From: Nitzschia sp. DOCU1
Lineage: Eukaryota > Bacillariophyta > Bacillariophyceae > Bacillariales > Bacillariaceae
Reading direction: 5' to 3'
Assembly (NCBI GenBank): GCA_951394045.1
Contig: OX595999.1
Coordinates: forward strand, 620,001 to 684,000
DNA length: 64,000 nucleotides
Shown: in pieces, positions 56,192 to 64,000 of the stretch
How positions within the stretch are numbered: position 1 is the first letter of the stretch
Layout of the letters: the number at the start of each line of letters is the position of its first letter
Program-made: the position numbers and the translations under genes
The notes under the pieces: generated by a model
Told to the model about the DNA's origin: nothing
What the model saw: the letters and a program-made list of their open reading frames with translations, nothing else
Databases searched by the model: none

Positions 56192-57391
56192 CTACATTAG
56201 TGCCGCAAAAAGCATCATGGCTCCTCCCACAGCAGTTGCTAGTAACAAGGAAGCCACCGAGGAGGTAGTATGGATGGCTCCGTCAGTACGACTTGCGGGA
56301 GCCTCAGTTGGGGCGGGGCCATCGGCACCAGCACCAGGAGGTGCTGAGGAGTCTCCTACTGGAGGGGCGGTATCGTCAGGGGTGCTGGAGTCATCAGGGG
56401 CGCTGGTGGGGGTCGAATCATCAGCAGGGCAGGCATCTTGCTGGTTTTGAACAAGGAGAAGTCCAACAGTCGCCACGGGGAATTCGTCCGCGCATGTACT
56501 TCCGACCTTGGTCCCAGTTGCCTTGCTCCCCAGGTAGTTGCTGCAGTCGAAATCGACGCAGTATCCGATCGTGGTGACATTCAAAGCATATCCTCCGTAA
56601 GAAACCGCCGCCGTATACTCATAAGCCTGCGAAGAACAGGAGTTACAAGTAGTGTCTCCCAACGTCATGTTGCATGGCTTGTTTTCACCAGCAACGAGGC
56701 CATAGTATTCACCTCCTTCACTGTAGGTGATACAAGTGATTGGAGGGTCTTCTTCCAGATAGCTTGTACCAACAGTGATACAAGAACTAAGGATAGTGCT
56801 CATGCTGGTTCCATTGGGCGTGATAGTTCCGTTCAGTACGAAGTCGAGAGATGCGGTGAAGCAAATCTTCTTGTCCGGATTCATGTCCTGGCAATAACAG
56901 TATTCCTCGGTCTTGTACATGCAATTGGCAGTGCCCTCATACGGAGCGGTATCGACTTGGCTGCAATCGCATTCGGCACCCAAGGTTGTGGCGAGATATT
57001 CACAGTAGCTTGTTTGAAGGCGACGATGGACGATTGCGGGATCATTATCATCAACCTCGACATCACCAACAGATTCCAAGGTCTGATATGCTAAGAGTCC
57101 TATATCTGCCTCCAGAGTGTCCTTGTTTTCGTCACTACGGTCCCCAACCGTGATGAGATCATAATGTTGAGTATTTCTCAACGGCTTCCACACCCCAGCC
57201 TTCTGCTCCGTCCTGTTGTTGGAAGAAGTGGTGGACGAGACGAGCAGTTCCCTTCCAAGCCTTCGGCGGCGTTCGGCTCGTCGTTGTTTGCTGAATAAAA
57301 GCTTGTTGATGTGGTCTCCTTCCGCCCACGTGGTCGAGGTACTCGACAACAAGATATTGGCCAAAATGGCGGACGACAGAACAAGTTTCAT
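56192..57391 (-). CDS. Secreted Cys-rich protein with C-terminal anchor, copy 1
   Basis: 399 residues from the ATG at 57391, chosen for the signal peptide MKLVLSSAILANILLSSTST; an upstream frame to 57535 lacks that logic. Residues 25-100 are basic then polar. Residues 125-330 carry about 18 Cys in a fixed pattern, including SYCEYLATTLGAECDCSQVD, CMYKTEEYCYCQDMNPDKKIC, CNSCSSQAYEYTAAVSYGG and YCVDFDCSNYL, with several N-glycosylation sites (NGT, NMT, NVT). Residues 340-375 are Ser/Pro/Thr/Asp-rich (APDDSSTPDDTAPPVGDSSAP), then a hydrophobic tail SVASLLLATAVGGAMMLFAALM without charged end, as in GPI-anchor signals. A cell-surface or cell-wall protein is likely. Family not recognised. Confidence 0.82.
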   Translation of the reverse strand: MKLVLSSAILANILLSSTSTTWAEGDHINKLLFSKQRRAERRRRLGRELLVSSTTSSNNRTEQKAGVWKPLRNTQHYDLITVGDRSDENKDTLEADIGLLAYQTLESVGDVEVDDNDPAIVHRRLQTSYCEYLATTLGAECDCSQVDTAPYEGTANCMYKTEEYCYCQDMNPDKKICFTASLDFVLNGTITPNGTSMSTILSSCITVGTSYLEEDPPITCITYSEGGEYYGLVAGENKPCNMTLGDTTCNSCSSQAYEYTAAVSYGGYALNVTTIGYCVDFDCSNYLGSKATGTKVGSTCADEFPVATVGLLLVQNQQDACPADDSTPTSAPDDSSTPDDTAPPVGDSSAPPGAGADGPAPTEAPASRTDGAIHTTSSVASLLLATAVGGAMMLFAALM

Positions 57392-58069
57392 GGTATCGTA
57401 GAAGTGTGCCACCCTTGATAATAAGAAACTCGATAATAATGATGTATGTGGTGGGAAGCGAGAGAGCGGTCGCTGCTCCATCAATGCCTTGAAAGATTTT
57501 GTGAGTATCCAAACGAGGATGCCGGGTAGTCGCACAAGACAGCGCCAGAGGTCGTTCGCCTGCTCGAGATGGATCGTACCACTCGGGCCTCTCTACTAGA
57601 GGGTAGTATCATAGCGAGCGAGAGAACGGTCGCAGCTCTATCGATGTCAAAAACGATTTTGTTAGTATCCAAAGATGCATTGGGTTAGTCGCACACAACA
57701 AGCCTAGTATGCTTCTTCTTTCTTCCGATCGTGTTGTAGATAAAGGAACTATAACCAGCCGTGTTCTTGAACAGTGGCAGCTAGTAGTAATATGTGCCAC
57801 AAATCTTTTTAGGACGATTGGAATAGTCATAACTGCAAGAATAGGAGAAGCGAGATGTTAAAGTACAACGACTGTAGTCTGCTGATGTCCATTGACGCCC
57901 CTACTAATATTACCGCGGTAATAACCACTAGTCACCATCGCATCTCTTTCTAGTACCCCTCACAATCACATGATAAACCCTGCTTTACTGCTGACCAACA
58001 ACAAGAACGAGATCTACTACAAGAACAGATGAGGAACTGCCTCTCGCACCACCACATGATGATGCCGCC
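57392..58069. other. Intergenic between duplicated Cys-rich genes
   Basis: 678 bp: promoter of copy 1 and 3' flank of copy 2, with two of the ~80-bp GTCGCACA-type repeats (57464-57530 and 57622-57690) and the palindrome TATTACCGCGGTAATA near 57906-57921. No separate gene supported. Confidence 0.6.
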
Positions 58070-58352
58070 CTACATTACCGTCGCAAGAAGCATCATGGCT
58101 CCTCCCGCAGTTGCTAGTAACAAGGAAGCCACCGAGGAGGTCGTATGGATGGCTCCGTCAGTTCTAGTGGGAGCCTCAGTTGGGGCGGGGCCACCACCGG
58201 CACCAATAGGAGGTGCCGAGGAGTCTCCTACAGGAGGAGCGGTATTGTCAGTAGTAGCAGGAGCTTCGGTTGTTGGGGCGGGGTCCCCACCACCAGGAGG
58301 TGCTGAGGAGTCTCCTACTGGAGGTGCGGTATCGTCAGGGGTGCTGGAGTCA
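58070..58352 (-). pseudogene. Out-of-frame anchor tail of Cys-rich copy 2
   Basis: Reads TPGDDSSTPDDTAPPVGDSS, then a second APPVGDSSAPP unit, and ends SSVASLLLATAGGAMMLLATVM, matching the C-terminus of copy 1. It is reached only by changing frame after the 7-nt indel near 58360-58372. The tail has kept its reading frame and gained a repeat unit, so the shift looks recent. Confidence 0.75.
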
Positions 58353-59381
58353 TCACCAGGGGTGCTGGCTGGTGGGGGTCGAATCACCATCTGCAGGGCA
58401 GACAGCATCATCTTCTTGGTTTTGAAGGTAAAGCTCAATAGTCGCCAAGGGGAATTCGTCCGCGCATGTACTTCCGACTTTGGTCCCAGTTGCCTTGCTC
58501 CCCAGGTAGTTGCTGCAGTCGAAATCGACGCAGTATCCGATCGTGGTGACATTCAAAGCATATCCTCCGTAAGAAACCGCCGCCGTATACTCATACGCCT
58601 GGGAAGAACAGGAGTTACAAGTAGCGTCTCCCAGCTTTACGTCACATGCCTTACGTTCACCAGCAACAAGGCCGTACCCTCCTTCACTGTAGGTGATACA
58701 CGCGACTGGGGGTGGAGAGCCTTCTTCCAGATAGCTTGTACCCACAGTGATACAAGAACTAACGATAGTGCTTGTGCTGGTTCCATCGGCCGTGATAGTT
58801 CCATTCAGTACGAAGTCGGTTGTTGAGGTGAAGCAAATCTTCTTGTCCGGATTCATGTCCTGGCAAACACAGATTTCTTCGGTCGTGTATGTGCAACGTG
58901 CAGTGCCCTCGTATGGAGCGGTATCGACTTGGCTGCAATCGCATTCGGCACCCATGGTTGTAGCGAGGTATTCGCAGTAGCTTGTTTGAAGGTGACGATG
59001 GACGATTGCGGGATCATTATCATCAACCTCGACAGCACCGACAAATTCTTCCGGGGATTGATATGCCAACAGTCCAATATCTGCCTCCAAAGTGTCCTTA
59101 TTCTCGTCGCGACGGTCCCCGACCTGCTGCGTATTTCTCAACGGCTTCCACATGACTCTACTAGCCTCCTGCTTCGTTTTCGGGCTACTGTTCTCCTCCT
59201 TGTTGGAAGAAGTGGTGGACGAGACGAACAGTTCCCTTGCAAGCATTCGGTGGCGATCGGCTCGTCGTTGTTTGTTGAATAAAAGCTTGTTGAGGTGACG
59301 ACGACCTCCTTCCGCCCACGTGGTCGAGCTACTCGACACCAAGATGTTGGCCAAAATGGCCGACGAAAGAACAAGTTTCAT
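58353..59381 (-). CDS. Secreted Cys-rich protein, copy 2, frameshifted tail
   Basis: 342 residues, starting MKLVLSSAILANILVSSSST and about 75% identical to copy 1 through the Cys-rich part (ECDCSQVDTAPYEGTA, CNSCSSQAYEYTAAVSYGGY, YCVDFDCSNYLGSKATGTKV conserved). After GDSTPTS a 7-nt difference from copy 1 shifts the frame, and it stops after QHPW. The Ser/Pro tail and hydrophobic anchor of copy 1 remain readable downstream in another frame (58070-58352). As it stands the product would be secreted without an anchor. Sequencing error, pseudogene or real soluble isoform cannot be separated here. Confidence 0.75.
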   Translation of the reverse strand: MKLVLSSAILANILVSSSSTTWAEGGRRHLNKLLFNKQRRADRHRMLARELFVSSTTSSNKEENSSPKTKQEASRVMWKPLRNTQQVGDRRDENKDTLEADIGLLAYQSPEEFVGAVEVDDNDPAIVHRHLQTSYCEYLATTMGAECDCSQVDTAPYEGTARCTYTTEEICVCQDMNPDKKICFTSTTDFVLNGTITADGTSTSTIVSSCITVGTSYLEEGSPPPVACITYSEGGYGLVAGERKACDVKLGDATCNSCSSQAYEYTAAVSYGGYALNVTTIGYCVDFDCSNYLGSKATGTKVGSTCADEFPLATIELYLQNQEDDAVCPADGDSTPTSQHPW

Positions 59382-59939
59382 GGTAGAAGGAGTGTATTGC
59401 TCTTGACAATAGCAGGCTCAATAATAATGCCGTAGATGGAGTGGGAAGCGAGAAGAAGGGTCGCAGCTCCACCACCAACTGAAATAAAAATGATTTTATG
59501 AGCATAGAATTCAAGCGATGATGATGCTTTGCTTGGTTAGTCGCACACGAACCACAACCCCAGACGTCGTTCGCCTGCTCGAGATGGATCGTACTCGCGA
59601 AAGAACGATCGCAGTACCGTCCATCCAATGCCGTAAAAGATGATTTTGTGACGAGTATCCAACGACGATTTGTTGGGTTAGTCGCGCAACAACACCAAGA
59701 GTACAAGGCCATCCGAAATCGTTCGCCTCTGTCACAGTGATGGACCGCACGACTGGCCCGACTTGGGCCTGTTATAGTACATATACTATAGCATAGCGAC
59801 CATGTTAGTGTCTTGTAGTAATCAGCACCACACCAACCAAGATCAGATCACGATTTTATCCATACCTGCTCTAGTAGTACTCCCTGATTGCGATCATCAT
59901 GACTTGCCCCTCTTGACCATGACGACGACTAATAGTGTG
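59382..59939. other. Intergenic, 558 bp, promoter of Cys-rich copy 2
   Basis: Contains two diverged copies of the ~80-bp repeat ending GGTTAGTCGCACA / GGTTAGTCGCGCA (about 59533-59545 and 59676-59690) and ACATATACTATAGCATAGC near 59777-59796. No gene supported. Confidence 0.55.
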
Positions 59940-60738
59940 TTACAATTCTGCTGCTGCTGCTTCTCGATTTGCTTTGAGAAGACGGTTCAAAATAAGTACA
60001 CGTCGCCTCGCCCAGTCTCGCAAGTCGTCTGCCATTGGCTTTTCCATGATAGCATGGACTCGTCCTACTTCGGCTTGTTGTTTGGCAGTATCCCAACCTT
60101 TGACCTTGTCAATGTATTTGATTTCCTTTTCATTACATTCAGATTTGTCTGTGGGATCACATTTAATAGCGGGAACGCCTTCATCCAAGACTAATGGTAG
60201 CGAAACAAACAAGACATGTGAGAAACGCGGCTTTGTTCGGAGTCAGTCCATTATTGCTAGAGATCTACTTACTCGCCAGAATTTCCATTTGAAAAATGAG
60301 TACATCCCCTCCTTGAATCTTGGGTGGACTGCCTCGATCGCCATATCCTAATTCACTTGGAATATAGAGTTCCCACTTGTCTCCAGTGACCATTAATTGC
60401 ATGGCTTCTGTCCATCCCTTGATGACTTGATTGGGTGCAAAGGTGGTGGGTTGTCCACGTTCATAGGATGAATCAAAGACCGTCCCATCAATAAGAGTGC
60501 CTTCATAATGACAACTACAGGGACTATCAATTTTTGGATGCGCAGGTCCCTTGCCTTGTTTGAGGACTTTGTATTGAAGACCCGATTCCAGTGTAATAAC
60601 GCCGGGTTTGCTCTTGTTTTCCTCCAAAAATTTCAAGCCTGCTTCATTGGTGCCAGCCACCGTGAGGACCAGCCAGGAAGCGAAAAGCAAAAACACCAGT
60701 GGGGTGCGATTAGTAGTAGTAGAAGTAATGGCAATCAT
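59940..60738 (-). CDS. Secretory FKBP-type peptidyl-prolyl isomerase
   Basis: CDS complement(join(59940..60190,60273..60738)), 238 residues. ATG at 60738 starts a signal peptide (TPLVFLLFASWLVLTVAG); the open frame further upstream to 60966 overlaps the promoter. The 82-bp intron (GTAAGT...ATTAG) is phase 1 and joins QMEILA to ILDEGVPAIKCDP. The FKBP domain (about 40-150) has GLQYKVLKQGKG, CHYEGTLIDGTVFDSSYERGQPTTF, VIKGWTEAMQLMVTGDKWELYIPSELGYG and GGDVLIFQMEIL, with the usual Y, F/D, I/W and Y residues of the active pocket. The C-terminal exon adds about 80 residues rich in charged helices (KQQAEVGRVHAIMEKPMADD). Likely catalyses proline isomerisation in the ER or beyond. Confidence 0.9.
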
Positions 60739-61091
60739 CACAATGATTGATAATGATAAAGGCAAAACCTGGTAGTAAATAGTAGATGAAATGACCGACC
60801 CTTCAAATGACAGTGAGACTTGCGTGAGTGGTCGGTGGCATTGCCTTTTTTTGTTGCGCGCCGCGAAACTCCAAGATTGCCAAAGATACTGGTAATATCG
60901 ATGTTGCGCGCGTGCCAGTCTTTGCGCGTTTGCGCGAACGACCCAAACGACCGATTCAGGCCACATTTTTTGGATCCTTGCCGAATGCCGACGATGATCG
61001 TCGGCATCCAGCCATCCGGAATAAGACCCGCCATTCGTTGACTCTTTCCTGTTGTCGTTATCCTCATCTCACCAACACAACATTGATTACC
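60739..61091. promoter_or_regulatory. Bidirectional promoter, FKBP and M16 peptidase genes
   Basis: 353 bp between the two divergent ATGs. Rich in GCGCG/CGCGC steps (about 60855-60950) and a repeated CGATGATCGTCGGCATC palindrome at 60990-61006. No named core element seen. Confidence 0.5.
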
Positions 61092-64000
61092 ATGTCGTCT
61101 GTGTTTGAGAAGCCCTCTGTAGATAAGCGCGAGTATCGCCATGTCCAAATCGGTTCTGACGGGCAAAATGCCTTGGACGTGCTGTTGATTAGTGATCCTG
61201 ATACCGACAAGGCGAGTGCCGCCATGGATGTGCACGTGGGTCAATTGTGTGATGCCCATTTGCCGGGACTAGCCCACTTTTGTGAACACATGCTGTTTAT
61301 TGGTACTACCAAATACCCTATGGAAAATGCGTACGATCAATTTCTGACGAGTCATGGTGGAAGCAGCAATGCGTTTACCGATTTGGAGCACACGTGTTAT
61401 TACTTTGATGTTCAAGCGGAACACTTGGAGGGTTCGTTGGATCGATTTGCGCAATGTTTTATTGCACCGCTCTTTACGCAATCCGCCTTGGAACGAGAAG
61501 TGCAAGCCGTGGACAGTGAACATCACAAGAATTTACAACAAGATGCGTGGCGGCTCTATCAATTGAGCAAGTGCGTGCTGGCGCCCGATCACGCGTATGC
61601 GTCTTTTGGAAGTGGCAATTGTGAATCCTTGCCTATCCAGAACATTCGTGAACAATTGTTGGAATTCTATCAAACGTACTATCGCAAATCATTGGCGTTG
61701 TACAAATTGACCGTCTTGGGCAAAGAATCACTCGATGAATTGGAGGCCTTGATTCATAAATACTTTGATGAACTGGCAGCCGACTTGTCTTCTAACAACA
61801 ACAACAACAAGTCCCGAGAGGAACTCCTTCAAGACATGTTCCCACCCATTCAAACGTGGCAAGTTCCACAACGTTTTCATGTAGTACCCGTCAGTCAAGT
61901 GCATGCGCTGGAATTACAATTTCCATTGCCACCGCAATTGGACCATTGGAAATCCAAACCGACTCGATACTTGTCGCATTTGATTGGACATGAAGGACAA
62001 GGCAGTTTGTTGAGTTTGTTGAAGCAAAAACATTATGCTTTGGAATTATATGCGGATGATGGCAGTAAATCTTGTATTCCATGGTGTATCTTTACCATTC
62101 GAATGGAATTGACCGATTTGGGAGTGCAAAATGTCGAAGAAGTCGTTCAAATTGTCTTCTCCTATCTAGAGCTATTGAAGTCTACAACACCTCAAGAATG
62201 GATTCAAAACGAACTTTGCACAGTGGGAGATTTACAATTTCGATTCTTGAGTCAACGAAATCCCATGGAATATACTTGTAGTGTCGCTGGATGGATGCAA
62301 CACTATCCGCCCACACACTACTTGAGTGGGCCTTATAAGTTATCCGAATGGGATCCGGCAGCAGTCATGACATGTCTGAATCAAATGCATCCCGATAATG
62401 TCTTGTGGCTTATTTCAAGTCCCACTTTTGCGGATAAACTCACCGAGCCATTGGTAGAAAAGTGGTATGGAACACAATACGAACGCGTACCATTGGACGA
62501 GGCACTCCAAAATCAATTGCGAACTTGCCTGGCATCGGATTTTCCCGAACTTGCATTGCCTCAAGTCAATGATATGATTGCTACGGACTTTGAACTCTTG
62601 TCGGAAGAATTTCAAACCAGCGTCCCCAAGGATGCTCCTCAATGCATTGCACTTCAAGCCGCATCATCATCATTATCCGCCAAAACATCCTCTCCCAAAC
62701 CACTCTTGCAATTGTGGTACAAACCAGACAATATCTTTCAAATGCCCAAGGTTAATCTTCTGTTCAACTTTTGTTCGGGCATTGCCAATGCAACGCCACA
62801 AGCTGTCGTGGCGACTCTGATCTTTGTCGAGTGGATTCAAGAACAAGTCAACGAGTTCACGTACTTGGCATCCATGGCGGGGCTACATTGTGAAGTCAGT
62901 GCGGCATCGGGAACCAATGGCATTGATTTGCAAGTTTCAGGGTATCATCACAAGGCACATGTCTTGGTGGAGAAACTCATGCAAACCATTGTCGCGTCAT
63001 TGGAAAGATGTGATGACAATGATGACACGGAACTCTTTGGTCGTTTACTCTACAAGTTGGAACAACAATTTCAATCCTTTTTAGTGGCACAACCCTATCA
63101 ACATGCGATTTATGGTGCGGATCAAGTCTTGGAAGATGGCAATTATAGTATTCCACAAAAATTGGCAGCCCTCAAACATTTGGCCAAGAATGCGTCTCCG
63201 AAACAAGTCATTGTCGAACACGCCAAGCGATTTTGGAAGGATTGTCGACTCACAGCCTTGGTACATGGCAATGTCACTCCCAAACATGCCAAGGATATGA
63301 CACAACATATTTGGGACACGTTGCAGACTTTGCGAGGCGCAACTGCGGACGGCGAAACAATGGATGCCTTATCCTTGGGTCTATCTCCACCGACCGAACG
63401 ACGTGTCGTTCAATTGGAAGCTGGAACTTCATATTTGCATCGATTTGAAGAATTTAATGCGGCCAATACAAATTCCAGCATGCAACTCTTACTGCAACTG
63501 GGTCCGGTGTCTTTGGAGAACAATGCGACACTGGCCTTTTTGCACCACCTTGTCAAGGAGCCAGCGTTTAATCAACTTCGAACCGAGGAACAATTGGGAT
63601 ACATTGTGCACACTAGCATCAAGACGAGTGGGGACAATATCAAGGGCCTCCTATTCTTGATTCAATCGGATGCTTTTGATCCGATTCATGTCGAAGGTCG
63701 AGTGGAAGCATTTTTGGGCAGGTTCCGCGAGAGGATTCAAAACATGTCCAAGGAGGACTTTGAAACGAACGTGCAATCAGTCGTGTCCAGCTTTTTGGAA
63801 AAGGTACGTAGACTCGCAAAGACCGAGTATCTAGTCGTTGCTTGTTTCTCATGCACTGCCCCCGTGTATCACAGAACAAGAATTTGGGAGAAGAGAGTTC
63901 ACGCTACTGGCACGTCATGATGAATCAAAGTTATGCATTTCAACGCCTTCAAAAGATTGCAGAGCACGTCAAGCAGATTACCAAACCAAAAGTGTTGCAG
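61092..64000 (+). CDS. Insulysin-like M16 metallopeptidase, 3' end outside window
   Basis: CDS join(61092..63803,63875..>64000), at least 946 residues. The ATG at 61092 (MSSVFEKPSVDKREYRHVQI) is preferred over the open frame from 60828, which runs through GC-rich promoter. HFCEH (62-66) is the inverted zinc motif HxxEH and EVQAVDSEHHKN (136-147) supplies the third ligand Glu. The exon-1 product covers the four M16 domains, including NSSMQLLLQLGP, RTEEQLGYIVHT and GLLFLIQSDAF of the insulin-degrading-enzyme type. The 71-bp intron starts GTACGT and ends TCACAG; splicing joins SFLEK to NKNLGEESSRYWHVM, as in IDE. No targeting peptide is visible, so cytosol or peroxisome is likely. It would degrade short peptides. 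Confidence 0.92.

Larger units (their letters stand above)
55915..59560. repeat. Tandem segmental duplication of Cys-rich gene, ~1.9 kb
   Basis: Copies about 55915-57700 and 57792-59560 share 3' flank, coding region and 5' flank in the same order and orientation, roughly 75-90% identical depending on region. Four diverged copies of an ~80-bp element ending (TTA)GTCGCACA(A/C) lie in the 5' flanks at about 57464-57530, 57622-57690, 59454-59550 and 59600-59690. Confidence 0.85.

Noticed and set aside
1..64000. tRNA, rRNA, CRISPR arrays, bacterial operons or origins
   Set aside because: No cloverleaf-like or rRNA-like stretch, regular spacer array or prokaryotic arrangement was noticed by eye; a tRNAscan run would be the decisive test for tRNAs.

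Overview
The window looks like nuclear DNA of a diatom, probably a pennate one. The evidence is a fucoxanthin-chlorophyll a/c antenna gene with a secretory-type presequence (43727-44335), short GT-AG introns (mostly 70-82 bp), mitochondrial chaperonin 10 with a tiny first exon, eukaryotic glycosyltransferase, DXO-like and DOT1-like genes, two MORN proteins, two members of a family carrying an EMTYRGLE motif, and DIRS-type and LINE retrotransposons. The exact species cannot be read from the sequence.

Region 1-20.3 kb is gene-rich and full of local duplications. It holds a partial TPR-like gene, a secreted ferritin-like DUF2202 protein, a decayed sulfotransferase-like pseudogene, a DOT1-like methyltransferase, a DXO/RAI1-like nuclease, a rhodanese gene, a 688-bp tandem duplication that made a truncated rhodanese copy, and two tandem copies of a 907-bp transposon-like element with terminal inverted repeats and an 8-bp target duplication. 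These are followed by a ferric-reductase/NOX-like oxidoreductase, a second rhodanese, an alpha-crystallin-type small heat-shock protein, a methyltransferase/2-oxoglutarate-oxygenase fusion and a core-1-type galactosyltransferase.

Region 20.6-35.3 kb is a nest of two retrotransposons. The outer one is a DIRS-like element on the minus strand (gag, RT/RNase H, overlapping tyrosine recombinase). Its gag gene is cut by an 8.07-kb LINE flanked by a perfect 20-bp target-site duplication. Both LINE ORFs are open (668 and about 1954 residues), so that insertion looks young. In the DIRS element gag and pol lie in the same frame, separated by one TGA followed 7 nt later by a 14-bp perfect stem, which is the layout of a stop-codon readthrough signal.

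Region 35.4-64 kb returns to single-copy-looking genes: proline iminopeptidase, MORN protein, a cytosine-5 DNA methyltransferase with eight Tudor-like modules, the plastid antenna protein, two EMTYRGLE-family proteins, an intact sulfotransferase-like gene, a second MORN protein, a coiled-coil protein with three NPF motifs, Cpn10, a four-helix membrane protein, a tandem pair of secreted cysteine-rich proteins (one frameshifted before its anchor), and a divergent FKBP / insulysin-like peptidase pair at the right edge. No operons are expected or seen. Gene products point to the secretory pathway, plastid and mitochondrion. Six genes need splicing across short GT-AG introns, and the proposed junctions restore uninterrupted conserved frames.
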